Below, one piece after another: positions 28,633 through 37,301 of a stretch of DNA of 57,499 bases. Both the position numbers and the translations under genes were made by a program. Origin of the DNA: a virus. Under the pieces are notes generated by a model, which saw nothing but the letters and a program-made list of their open reading frames with translations, had not been told where the DNA came from and searched no databases. How positions within the stretch are numbered: the stretch's first letter is position 1; every line of letters begins with the position of its first letter. The stretch spans positions 1 to 57,499 of IMG/VR virus record IMGVR_UViG_3300011114_000805, one strand, 5' to 3'.

Positions 28633-31089
28633 ATGCAAAATCCTATTTCGACACCATTACAATCGATTATTTTAAAATCACGTTTATCCACAGGTGATTC
28701 TGATTTTGATATTGAATTGATGAAAAATAATAAATTTTGTCAATTTGAACGTATGGAGTTAGAAGAAAGTATTAACAATATTTTTCCTACGGGTGCTCTT
28801 ATTGTTAGAGATACTAGTGATATAGTGACTTACATTGCTACAAAGGAAATTAAATCAATTATTGTTTCTATAGGTGATCCTGATGATAGTAGCTCTGAAA
28901 AATATGAATGGACTATTACATCAATAACGTATGCCAATAATGCTATCTCTGAAATAGATCAAAGTTTTGTAGTTATCTATTTTACAAATAAACTATTCCA
29001 AGAATCTCAAGGAAAATCATTTTATGACGAGATTACTTATGAAACAAATTCTAATGGCGAAGTAACTGCAAATCCACGTTCTTTGTGGTATATATCATAT
29101 CCATTTGTAACGACACCCGAACATATTATCAAAACATATGGATACAGATCAGTTTTTTCAAAACCATTATTTAATCTGAGAGATTCTGAAGGTAACGATA
29201 TAATATTAAAGGGTTGTGGTATAAACAATAATATTAAAAATAACTTTGAACCTAAAAATGCTGTTTTGTTTAGACCCAAAGTGGCAGATGCAAATAGAGA
29301 AGAACAATACCAAACGAATATAATTTCATATTTAAATTATATTTTTACATATGCGGTTAGTGCTCCTACTGAAAGTAATCAGTTAAAACCTTATTATATG
29401 TTTTGGACTGATTTTACAAATTGTTTAAATTATAAATTTTTTGATCTTCGCAGTGATTTAGCTACTGACAAATATAAATTTGATCTCGATCCTACTGATC
29501 CATATCATATCCAACCATATGGTGTGTATGATTCACCTGATGTTCAACGTCTTTTAAAAGATGTTGATGGTGAAGAGATTGAATGTAAAAAAATATATGT
29601 ACTAGTAACAAATCCAGCTACCAGTATTATTAATAAAAATTATTATTATATTCGAAGCACACCAATATACATGGAAATACCAGAATATGGTCTTTCTGGA
29701 TCAACTACTGATCCTGTTAATTTGATGAGCCCATATTTAAGCGACTCTGCAAATACACATTTAACCACAGTCACCAACTATACAGAAAATGTTTCTGGTG
29801 GCGTGACCTATAGTATGAGAACTATGGCTCTAGAAGATGCCAATTTAACATATCTACCAGATCGAGGATTTAATGGGTATGCATCCGATTTTACTCAAAG
29901 CAATACAAAAATTAACACAACTGATGCTGTTGCGTCATACGAATTTTTATTAAATCATATTCAGGCTACTCCTCTTGGTTTACGTGATTCATATCAACAA
30001 CCAAATCCACAGACACCGTTATATCCATTTAACGATAATCCCTACATGTGGCAATATATGTACGATCTAACTCGAACACATCCAAATTTAGTTAGAGTTG
30101 AAGATGGTGATGTTGTATCTGTGAAAGAAGTTGATTTTTATAAAGACTTGTCAGATTTATTATATACCGATGGTGGAGATATATTTTCTCAAACTGTAAT
30201 TACTGCATTATTAGAATCTGTTACTTTAAATAAAGTTTTGCGTGCCAAATATAAAGCAATGGGTGATAAAAATAATTATGATAATTATCGCCGAAAGCAA
30301 TTAGAACAAACTGAAAAAGAAAATTTTGTTGCCAATGTCTTATGTTGTATTGGTGAAGATCTCGCAGCAAAAGAAGATTGGTTCTTTGCTAAAATTACAG
30401 GATTTATTCCAGATAATAGAAAATTACGTGATGGTATTGGGATTGAAGGAAACGATATAAAACTTGGTGCTGTTGCTGATGCTTGGTTATATTCGTGGAA
30501 AAAATTAGAACCTGGACCTCTTTTTGTTGGTTTGACTGCAGGCGTAACTGCTGATATTGAAAGATTTGCATCATATCATAGTATGATGCATGGATGGACA
30601 ACCAGCCCATGTATAGGTTCAACTGGTATGCCAGATCCATATTTTATTAATACAACTTATGATGCCAACGGTATACCCGCCATGAAACATGGTGGTTCGT
30701 TTACTGGTATGGCATCGTGGGCAATAAATCTTAACGAACGGCTAAACGGACAAAATGATAATATGCATACCAGTCCCAGCGCACCTGGAGAAAAGGGTAC
30801 CGATACTAAAAACTACAGAGGACCAGGATATTTTAAAGATAATATCACTACCAATGGTCAATTTGCGTATAAACCAATTGGATTTACTGGAAGTCTTTTT
30901 AACCATAGTAATGCTTTACCAAATGGTCCTGGTTACGATAAATGGGAATCAGCTTCACATATTGTAAAAATGTACAAAATTAGAGTGAATAAATTAAGAG
31001 AGATGGGTTGCATACCTCCTGCACCAAATCTAGATAATGAATATATGTATTACTTTATTGCGGAAAACGCAGTTGACGGAATCTGCTAA
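28633..31089 (+). CDS. large baseplate hub-type protein (818 aa)
   Basis: Residues 1-120 resemble hub beta-domains such as gp27: SDFDIELMKNNKFCQFERMELEESINNIFPTGALIVRD, then YEWTITSITYANN. The middle and C-terminal parts have no family I recognise and are Tyr/Asn/Asp-rich. A long helix occurs at about 540-575 (LNKVLRAKYKAMGDKNNYDNYRRKQLEQTEKENF). Position between gp53 and the next hub-like gene suggests the central hub replacing gp27. No lysozyme domain like that of T4 gp5 is visible. Its stop overlaps the next start by one base. Confidence 0.55.
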   Translation: MQNPISTPLQSIILKSRLSTGDSDFDIELMKNNKFCQFERMELEESINNIFPTGALIVRDTSDIVTYIATKEIKSIIVSIGDPDDSSSEKYEWTITSITYANNAISEIDQSFVVIYFTNKLFQESQGKSFYDEITYETNSNGEVTANPRSLWYISYPFVTTPEHIIKTYGYRSVFSKPLFNLRDSEGNDIILKGCGINNNIKNNFEPKNAVLFRPKVADANREEQYQTNIISYLNYIFTYAVSAPTESNQLKPYYMFWTDFTNCLNYKFFDLRSDLATDKYKFDLDPTDPYHIQPYGVYDSPDVQRLLKDVDGEEIECKKIYVLVTNPATSIINKNYYYIRSTPIYMEIPEYGLSGSTTDPVNLMSPYLSDSANTHLTTVTNYTENVSGGVTYSMRTMALEDANLTYLPDRGFNGYASDFTQSNTKINTTDAVASYEFLLNHIQATPLGLRDSYQQPNPQTPLYPFNDNPYMWQYMYDLTRTHPNLVRVEDGDVVSVKEVDFYKDLSDLLYTDGGDIFSQTVITALLESVTLNKVLRAKYKAMGDKNNYDNYRRKQLEQTEKENFVANVLCCIGEDLAAKEDWFFAKITGFIPDNRKLRDGIGIEGNDIKLGAVADAWLYSWKKLEPGPLFVGLTAGVTADIERFASYHSMMHGWTTSPCIGSTGMPDPYFINTTYDANGIPAMKHGGSFTGMASWAINLNERLNGQNDNMHTSPSAPGEKGTDTKNYRGPGYFKDNITTNGQFAYKPIGFTGSLFNHSNALPNGPGYDKWESASHIVKMYKIRVNKLREMGCIPPAPNLDNEYMYYFIAENAVDGIC

Positions 31090-31895
31090 TGGCTAAAAAA
31101 ATAACAATCCTCGGAACAAATATATTAAAAATTCAAACAGGTAATGCTGTTGCTAATAGGGATGTATATACTTGTGCAAATCCAAAAATTACCACCGGTC
31201 AAGTAGAAGCACCATATACTTTAGAAGAATGCTATGATCTTTTTCCAGAAATTAAAAAGATTGCTCTTGCTTTAGGTGTTGGAAATACTTATAGTTTGGA
31301 GGCTAGTTTTGGTTTAAGTGGTTCTACCAGTGGAATTTGTATATGTGGTTTATCTGGTGCATCAGGTTTGGGTATAGCAGGTGGTTCTGGTGGATTTACT
31401 TTAATCTTTGGGGAACCAGATCCAGAATGTGTAAACATTTATAATATATTGGGTAAGGATTGGGCTGGATGTTTTTGGCCTGACCCAATGGCAACCTTTA
31501 GTTGTAACTGTCCATTATACGGTGATATGTATGAAAACTTCTTAAAGTATCGCTTAGGATCTGCAACTTTTTGGGATACACCAATCAATGTACCTATTGA
31601 ACGTCAAGACTTTATAGAATCAATCAAAGAATTGATTGAAATCACAATTGCTGGTGATTTGAGTCAACGCCCGGGCGATATTGTATATTTAAAAATGGAT
31701 GATCCTACGGGGTTGGCTACTCTTAGTGATGATAATCCATCACAACACGTAAAAACTGGGTACTATTATATTATGCGTGCTAAAAATGTAATAAAAAATG
31801 ATGGTGGACATACTACAATTTTATCTTTGAGTACTATGACAAATTCTAGGTTCTATAAACCATATGCAGAAGACAAACCATATGAGTCAATTTAA
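31089..31895 (+). CDS. baseplate hub-associated protein with Gly-rich insert (268 aa)
   Basis: The C-terminal part, QRPGDIVYLKMDDP...VKTGYYYIMRAKNVIKNDGGHTTILSLSTM, matches the last domain of tail-hub proteins (gp27/gpD type), in which a beta-barrel ends with a Y-V-x-H/K-x-I-x-x-x-G-x-T-T/L strand. A glycine/serine-rich insert (GLSGSTSG...GLSGASGLGIAGGSGGF, about 75-103) and several Cys lie in the middle. It may be the second half of a split hub with the 818-residue neighbour. I am not sure of the T4 equivalent. Confidence 0.55.
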   Translation: MAKKITILGTNILKIQTGNAVANRDVYTCANPKITTGQVEAPYTLEECYDLFPEIKKIALALGVGNTYSLEASFGLSGSTSGICICGLSGASGLGIAGGSGGFTLIFGEPDPECVNIYNILGKDWAGCFWPDPMATFSCNCPLYGDMYENFLKYRLGSATFWDTPINVPIERQDFIESIKELIEITIAGDLSQRPGDIVYLKMDDPTGLATLSDDNPSQHVKTGYYYIMRAKNVIKNDGGHTTILSLSTMTNSRFYKPYAEDKPYESI

Positions 31896-31909
31896 GTATA
31901 GAAATTACC

Positions 31910-31916
31910 CTAAATA
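31910..31916 (+). promoter_or_regulatory. late promoter for gene 25
   Basis: CTAAATA ends 9 nt before the ATG at 31926. Confidence 0.5.
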
Positions 31917-31925
31917 AATGGGTAC

Positions 31926-32309
31926 ATGGAAAAAATAGATTTTGATATTCTTTTAGCTACAATACCTTCTACAAATGACAGGCAAGATGTATCTTTGGTT
32001 GAAGGTAGCTATACTATAGCACAACAAATAAAAAATATTGTATTATTAAATAAATCAGAAAATAGTTTTAATCAGGGTTTAGGAACAGATATTCAAAATT
32101 TGTTAAGTGGAAATCTTGTAGATGTATATCTTGCTGTTGATCAAATCAATACAGCAATAATATATTCAATTCAAAATATATACAATGTTAGAACTAGAAT
32201 AACTAATAATTTGGGTATCTTGGATATTAGAGTTAGGTATGATTATCGTACCAAAACATCATCTACCCCAAACCAAGAAGTAACAATAAGAATGGATACA
32301 AATATATGA
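31926..32309 (+). CDS. 25: baseplate wedge subunit gp25
   Basis: The gp25 signature is clear: SYTIAQQIKNIVLLNKSENSFNQGLGTDIQNLLSG, equivalent to the I.Q.I..iL.T..GER.F.P.FG..l...LFE of the family, with the ER position altered to EN. Length 127 against 132 in T4. gp25 is the wedge piece contacting the sheath and is conserved in all contractile injection systems. Its stop overlaps the start of gene 6. Confidence 0.85.
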   Translation: MEKIDFDILLATIPSTNDRQDVSLVEGSYTIAQQIKNIVLLNKSENSFNQGLGTDIQNLLSGNLVDVYLAVDQINTAIIYSIQNIYNVRTRITNNLGILDIRVRYDYRTKTSSTPNQEVTIRMDTNI

Positions 32310-33394
32310 ATTATGATTATAGTACACTAAATGTAGGCAAACTTGATTATGATTCTATCAAATCAAGTTTAGTAACATTTTTACAAAAATATCCACAATT
32401 TGCAAATTATGATTTTGCAAACCAAGCATCAGCCATCAATATGTTCTTGGATATTTTGTCTACAAATACTGCATATAATGGTTATTATTTGCATTCTGTA
32501 TTAACAAATTCTTTTCCAACAACAGCTTCAACAAAGCGCACGTTACTTTTAAACGCTGGTTTACATGGTGCGTTTATTTCTGATAGTGTTTCTTCTCGGT
32601 GTACGGCAACAATACAAAATAAAGAAACTACTGCTATTCCAGCATATAGTGTTTTTAATGGAACACAATCAAATGGATCTCCGTGTTCGTTTTATAATAT
32701 AACACCTATCCCAGTGACTGTTGATGATAATACAACGGAGGTTTTGTTAGTTGCGGGAAAGACAATAACCGAATTTAGTAATTATGACCAGACAAAACAG
32801 GTAATTTCTATTCCTCTATCATATGATCCATCTACTGTTTCTTTTGGTTCTTATGCTACTGATGGTAGCGAAGTTTCATGGAGCAGAGTAGATAAATTTT
32901 CAAATAATTCTGGAACTAAAATATTTACTGTTTTAAACGGTCCTAGTGTTTATTATGTTACTAATAATATTTCTGGAGCAGAACTTATTGCAGGTGCAGC
33001 AGTTTGTCGAGCCCTAGAGTCTTCGGGAACTGTAACTGATTCTGCAGTAATTTCAAATGCAAAAAATTATCCTAATGTGACTATAGTAACTCACACAGTT
33101 CCAACTGGTGGAAGAGATGGAACAACCAAAGATTATATTCGAACATATACTCAGTATGCTGTAAATACAAGAGATAGAATTGTAACAGAATATGATTATA
33201 AAGATGCAATCTATTCGTTTTTGATTGGTAAAGGTATGACAATAGCATATACCGACATTGTTATTAGTAGCCCAGATGTGGGTCAGATTAAATTTTATGT
33301 TCCCAATTTGTCAGTGGACTTACAAAGTGAATTACTTTTAGATTATCTTGCCGTTAGAAAAATTGCTGGTATCATGCTATCATACGGACCATAA
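32306..33394 (+). CDS. 6: baseplate wedge subunit gp6 (short form, 362 aa)
   Basis: The N-terminus YDSIKSSLVTFLQKYPQFANYDFANQASAINMFLDILSTNTAYNGYYLHSVLTNSFP is the standard opening of gp6 in T4-like phages. Later GGRDGTTKDYIRTYTQYAVNTRDRIVTEYDY is the baseplate-J segment. The protein is much shorter than T4 gp6 (660 residues), lacking middle domains. gp6 forms the ring that holds wedges together and contacts gp7 and gp25. Coupled to gp25 by a 4-base overlap. Confidence 0.85.
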   Translation: MNYDYSTLNVGKLDYDSIKSSLVTFLQKYPQFANYDFANQASAINMFLDILSTNTAYNGYYLHSVLTNSFPTTASTKRTLLLNAGLHGAFISDSVSSRCTATIQNKETTAIPAYSVFNGTQSNGSPCSFYNITPIPVTVDDNTTEVLLVAGKTITEFSNYDQTKQVISIPLSYDPSTVSFGSYATDGSEVSWSRVDKFSNNSGTKIFTVLNGPSVYYVTNNISGAELIAGAAVCRALESSGTVTDSAVISNAKNYPNVTIVTHTVPTGGRDGTTKDYIRTYTQYAVNTRDRIVTEYDYKDAIYSFLIGKGMTIAYTDIVISSPDVGQIKFYVPNLSVDLQSELLLDYLAVRKIAGIMLSYGP

Positions 33395-33395
33395 T

Positions 33396-33998
33396 ATGAC
33401 ATTATTTTATAGTTTTACAAAAGACTCAGTTCAAACTGGTATTGAAAGAATTGTCAATACTACTTTTAAATTGCTGCGTGAACAGCGTATTTCAGAAAAA
33501 GAATGGGATGGTGATAAGATCCATATTAAGAACCAATTTCCATCCTGGGTACAAAAACAATATGATTCTGATCCAACTACAGCCCCGGTAATTGATTTTT
33601 TTACATATTATTATAGATGGCTTTTTGATTATTCAGACGGCTATGGAATGGGCTTTTATCTTGAGGATTTAAGAGATATTCATTATGTACCAGATGCATT
33701 TTTGCAAGCATATGCAGATTTGGTGTTCTCTGGTAATTTAAATTTTGTAGAGTATCCAGGACTTTTTAATAATTTTAGAAGATTTTATATGACATATGAT
33801 GTCTATACCAGAATACGTGGTACACAAGAAGGTATGGCGTATATTTTAAAAAGTTTATTTGGTGTAACAACTGTTAGTATTGTTGTAACATCTGGTGGTA
33901 GATACACAATTACATCAGATTTGGATTCTTCTTATCAAACACTCTTTAAAACTTTAGCGTGTCCTTTTTCTTTTCAAATAACTTTTGAACCTGCCTAA
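33396..33998 (+). CDS. baseplate wedge protein, gp7/gpI-like domain (200 aa)
   Basis: I start at the ATG at 33396, two bases after the gp6 stop; the frame runs further upstream inside gp6. The domain reads FFTYYYRWLFDYSDGYGMGFYLEDLRDIHYVPDAFLQAYADLVFSGN...RFYMTYDVYTRIRGTQEGMAYILKSLFGV. This is the pattern of tail/wedge proteins in which a YY.WL segment and a final F.R.kGT..s..fLf..lFG helix recur, as in the N-terminal part of gp7 in marine T4-like phages and in P2 gpI-like proteins. Position directly after gp6 fits gp7. Confidence 0.6.
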   Translation: MTLFYSFTKDSVQTGIERIVNTTFKLLREQRISEKEWDGDKIHIKNQFPSWVQKQYDSDPTTAPVIDFFTYYYRWLFDYSDGYGMGFYLEDLRDIHYVPDAFLQAYADLVFSGNLNFVEYPGLFNNFRRFYMTYDVYTRIRGTQEGMAYILKSLFGVTTVSIVVTSGGRYTITSDLDSSYQTLFKTLACPFSFQITFEPA

Positions 33999-34465
33999 TG
34001 AATTTTTTAAATAAATGTATTGCTTTGGCTATGTCTTTGGCTTCCCGTGGGTTTACAAACAAAAAAGCTTTTGTTTGGGAAAAACAATTACGTGTATTGT
34101 CGTGCTTTGGTAATGAATCAATTTTACCTTGCCCAAATTTAATTAAAAGTGAAAACCACGGAGGTCATTACTGTGGTGCATGTGGGTGTGGTGATACTCC
34201 ATATACTCAATTATTAGTAAATGGTAAAGCTTATTCTAAATTGGATTATCCGTATCTTTCATGTCCAATGAAGATGCCAGGGTTTTCAAATTATGAACCA
34301 GCAAACCCTAAAGAAATTGAAGAAAACAATAGAAAAACTCAAATTGAAATTTATGATATTATGGAACTGGATAAAATTATTGTGTCAAATCCAGACCCAT
34401 CTGATGTAGAATATCAAGTTTTTGAGAAAATGGCTAAAATTAAAAGTTCTCAAGAGCCTAAATAA
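33998..34465 (+). CDS. Cys-rich metal-binding-like protein in the baseplate operon (155 aa)
   Basis: A Cys cluster occupies the middle: CFGNESILPCPNL (about 36-47), HYCGACGCGD (about 57-66) and LSCPMKMPGF (about 87-96), with several His. This suggests a zinc or iron-sulphur site. The N-terminus is basic; the C-terminal half is acidic and helical. The start overlaps the previous stop (TAATG), so it is translated with the wedge genes. Proteins with a Y(C)GxCGCxK-type cluster occur in baseplate or neck operons of T4-like phages, but I know no function. Confidence 0.55.
   Translation: MNFLNKCIALAMSLASRGFTNKKAFVWEKQLRVLSCFGNESILPCPNLIKSENHGGHYCGACGCGDTPYTQLLVNGKAYSKLDYPYLSCPMKMPGFSNYEPANPKEIEENNRKTQIEIYDIMELDKIIVSNPDPSDVEYQVFEKMAKIKSSQEPK
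34458..34464 (+). promoter_or_regulatory. late promoter for the neck operon
   Basis: CTAAATA overlaps the stop of the previous gene and ends 9 nt before the ATG at 34474. Confidence 0.5.
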
Positions 34466-34473
34466 TTTTTGTA

Positions 34474-35274
34474 ATGGATCCAACAAACAAAGAAGAATTT
34501 ATTGGTTTTTGTAAACGAGCTTTAGGCGAACCAGTTGTCACGGTCAATATTGGGGCAACTCAAGCTGATGATCGTTTGGATGACTGTTTAAGCTATCTAA
34601 TGGAAAAGCATTTTGACTTTGTTCATAGAGCTCTGTTTGCTTATAAAATTACCGCAACCGATTTATCACGCCAGTATATCAATACTGATAATATGGGTGC
34701 TGCACTTGGCTCTAGTGGTGGATGGCCTAGCGCAGACCATATTTTAACTATCAGTAAAGTTTATCCTATTACTTCTACTGTTGGTGATTACATTTTTGAT
34801 CTACGTTATCAGCTATCCATGCAGGATTTCTTTGGTATCTTCTTTAACCAAGGACAAGCATCGTATGGTGCATTATCCAATTACGAGATGGCAAGAAGTT
34901 ATATTAAAACTATTGAAATGGATTTTTCATATCCAGTTGCATATACATTCTCAAAAGCTACATCAAGACTCTTTTTAGATACAGGAACAGATAGACTCAA
35001 AGTAGGAAGTTATTTGATGTTTGAAGCTTATGTTGCAATTGATGTAGACTTATATCCAAAAATATGGAAAGACCGTATTTTTAAACGATACTATACGGCT
35101 ACATTGAAAAAACAATGGGCACAGAATCTTATGAAGTTTTCTGGTGTTCCGTTGCCCGGTGGTGCACAAATGAATGCACCTGCTCTTATGGCTGATGCAT
35201 TACGAGAAATCGAAGAGATTGAAGATAAGATAACCAAGATGTACGAGCCACCACCCGATATGCAGATAGGTTAA
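34474..35274 (+). CDS. 13: neck protein gp13
   Basis: The N-terminus EEFIGFCKRALGEPVVTVNIGATQADDRLDDCLSYLMEKHFDFVHRALFAYKIT is the typical opening of gp13 (KR.LG.PVi.inI...Q..DrIddAl.y....H.dg....y). C-terminal matches include KDRIFKRYYTATLKKQWAQNLMKFSGVPLPGG, also family-typical. gp13 forms the dodecameric head-completion ring beneath the portal. Length 266 against 309 in T4. It is followed by gp14 as usual. Confidence 0.9.
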   Translation: MDPTNKEEFIGFCKRALGEPVVTVNIGATQADDRLDDCLSYLMEKHFDFVHRALFAYKITATDLSRQYINTDNMGAALGSSGGWPSADHILTISKVYPITSTVGDYIFDLRYQLSMQDFFGIFFNQGQASYGALSNYEMARSYIKTIEMDFSYPVAYTFSKATSRLFLDTGTDRLKVGSYLMFEAYVAIDVDLYPKIWKDRIFKRYYTATLKKQWAQNLMKFSGVPLPGGAQMNAPALMADALREIEEIEDKITKMYEPPPDMQIG

Positions 35275-35278
35275 AACT

Positions 35279-36193
35279 ATGACAATCAACCCATATATTC
35301 AAGACGATACTGGACAACAAGATTTGATGGAATCTATCACCATCGAAATTATTCAAGGTACCGGAAGAGATGTGGTATATGTTCCACGTCAATATGCAAA
35401 TATTGATAAAATCTTTGGTGAAGATATGGGTACGTCATTTTCTACATCTTATACGATTGAAGCATACGTTAAAACCAATACTGGGTTTAAAGGTACCGAC
35501 ATCATTAATCAGTTTGGTATTGAAGTTAAAGATCAACTTACTTTGGTGATTGCAAAGAAAAGATTCAGGGATATAGTAAGTGCAGCAGAACCTGCAATCA
35601 TTCGTCCACGTGAAGGCGATTTAATTTATTTTCCTTTATCCAAAAGTATATTTGAAATCAACTTTGTAGAACATGAAAACCCCTTCTACGCATTAGGCAA
35701 ACTTTATAGTTATGAATTGACATGCGAAATGTTCAGTTATAGTATGGAAAAAATTACCACTGGAAATACTGCTATTAATGAGATTTATGACAATGCCTTT
35801 AGAACCTTCTATAACCTATATGTGTACAATCTTGTAGGTGCTACTTCTTTCTATCCAGGACAATACGTGCAACAAAGTGGTATTTCTGGTAGTTCTGGTG
35901 GATTTGGTCAAATTGAATCTTGGGGTGGTGAAACTTATAGTCCCGTCCTTATCAATATTATCAGCGGAAGCTTCAGCACGGCTTCTACCTTTAGAGCCCT
36001 CGGAGATACGGCTGGAGTCTACCAAGGGCTCACAGCGTCTATTAGCTCCATTATTCCTGATACTAATAGATACATGTCCTACGGACCAAACAAGACTCTC
36101 AAAGGAAATAATGAGGATTTTGAACAAGAAAGATTTGCAGATAATGTGGTCCCATTTGATAACACGGATCCATTCTCGGAAGGTAATTATTAA
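35279..36193 (+). CDS. 14: neck protein gp14
   Basis: Typical gp14 features are GQQDLMESITIEIIQGTGRDVVYVPRQYANIDKIFGEDMGTSF, then TIEAYVKTNTGFKGTDIINQFGIEVKDQLTLVIAKKRF, and a late FEQERFADNVVPFD.DPFSEGNY end. gp14 binds gp13 and connects head to tail. It contains the motif SGISGSSGGFG, also found in the major capsid protein here. The stop overlaps the gp15 ATG by one base. Confidence 0.9.
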   Translation: MTINPYIQDDTGQQDLMESITIEIIQGTGRDVVYVPRQYANIDKIFGEDMGTSFSTSYTIEAYVKTNTGFKGTDIINQFGIEVKDQLTLVIAKKRFRDIVSAAEPAIIRPREGDLIYFPLSKSIFEINFVEHENPFYALGKLYSYELTCEMFSYSMEKITTGNTAINEIYDNAFRTFYNLYVYNLVGATSFYPGQYVQQSGISGSSGGFGQIESWGGETYSPVLINIISGSFSTASTFRALGDTAGVYQGLTASISSIIPDTNRYMSYGPNKTLKGNNEDFEQERFADNVVPFDNTDPFSEGNY

Positions 36194-36849
36194 TGTTTCA
36201 ATATTACTACGGCGCATATCTTCGAAAAGTAGTTATTGCTTTTGGTACTCTATTCAATAATATCTATGTTGCCCATCCAGAAAGTGGAGTTGACAAAAAT
36301 ATTCGTGTCCCGTTAACCTATGCACCAAAAGAAAAGTTTATTCGTCGATTATTAGAAGAATCATCTATTACGGATGATACCAAATTGGGTGTACGTTTAC
36401 CGCAGATGAGTTTTGCAGTTAACCAGATTGCCATTGATCCAAGCCGTAGACGTAACAAAATAAATACGGATGTATATGATGTTGTTGCAAATCAAGGCAA
36501 ACTAATGTTTGTTGAAGTTCCTATTAACATAACATTTAATTTGTTTATGTATACACGACATATTACAGATACTTTACAGATATCTGAGCAAATTATTCCA
36601 TATTTTAATCCAGAATTTAATTTAAAAATTAACTATGGTGCAAATAGAGATGATACTACGGTACCGTTGGTTATCATGAATGGTATCAATTTAAATGAAC
36701 GATATGATGGGGACTTCGGCAGTCGCCGCCTAAATATGTCTAGTATTGGATTAATTGCTAAAGGTTATATGTTTGGTCCAGCCAATGGTAACCAAGCTGT
36801 TGATCTTCTTGAAGATTATAATCTTGATGTGCAAGCTATGTTAGAATAA
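36193..36849 (+). CDS. 15: tail completion and sheath stabiliser protein gp15
   Basis: Recognised by FQYYYGAYLRKVVIAFGTLFNNIYVAHPE, then IRVPLTYAPKEKFIRRL, LPQMSFAVNQIAIDPSRRRNK and MFVEVPINITFNLFMYTRHITDTLQISEQIIPYFNPEFNLKI, all standard for gp15. It caps the assembled tail and binds the neck. Length 218 against 272 in T4. Confidence 0.9.
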   Translation: MFQYYYGAYLRKVVIAFGTLFNNIYVAHPESGVDKNIRVPLTYAPKEKFIRRLLEESSITDDTKLGVRLPQMSFAVNQIAIDPSRRRNKINTDVYDVVANQGKLMFVEVPINITFNLFMYTRHITDTLQISEQIIPYFNPEFNLKINYGANRDDTTVPLVIMNGINLNERYDGDFGSRRLNMSSIGLIAKGYMFGPANGNQAVDLLEDYNLDVQAMLE

Positions 36850-36851
36850 AA

Positions 36852-37301
36852 ATGAAAGATGTAAATAAAAATTTAGAACAGTTTTTTCATATAGACTCCA
36901 CAAACGAAACTATCAAACAAGAAATTGTAAAACCTGGTGCTACTGGACCAGCAAGTGAAGATTACGATTTTGCCAGACAGAATTTAAGAAATCTTATTTC
37001 TAGTGGGGCAGTTAGTTTAGAAGGAATAATGAAAGTTGCTATTGAATCTGATAATCCAAGAGCATATGAAGTTCTTGCTACTATGATTAAAACAATAGCC
37101 GATATCAACGTAAATCTAATGGACGTATCTACAAAATTTGCAGAAACAAATAAAGTTACTGTAAAAAATAATACAAATAATTCAATATTTGTTGGTACAA
37201 CTAAAGATCTACAAGCCTTATTAAAAAAAGAAAAAGATTATGTGGAGGCAGAAATAAATGAGTCAACCCAGAACCGGATATCGGTCAAACCCGAATCTTA
37301 A
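36852..37301 (+). CDS. 16: terminase small subunit gp16
   Basis: The product has the family's DYDFARQNLRNLISSGAVSLEGIMKVAIESDNPRAYEVLATMIKTIADINVNLMDV, which forms the oligomerisation coiled coil. It recognises phage DNA and regulates the large subunit. Length 149 against 164 in T4. Its 3' end overlaps gene 17 by 44 bases, typical of this pair. Confidence 0.85.
   Translation: MKDVNKNLEQFFHIDSTNETIKQEIVKPGATGPASEDYDFARQNLRNLISSGAVSLEGIMKVAIESDNPRAYEVLATMIKTIADINVNLMDVSTKFAETNKVTVKNNTNNSIFVGTTKDLQALLKKEKDYVEAEINESTQNRISVKPES

Noticed and set aside
26921-31895. Tail-hub lysozyme (gp5-type)
   Set aside because: No lysozyme catalytic pattern was found in the hub-region proteins; the only candidate murein hydrolase is the targeted protein at 9467.
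33348-33395. Upstream start for the gp7/gpI-like protein inside gene 6
   Set aside because: The in-frame start within gp6 has no signal; the ATG at 33396 right after the gp6 stop fits the family.
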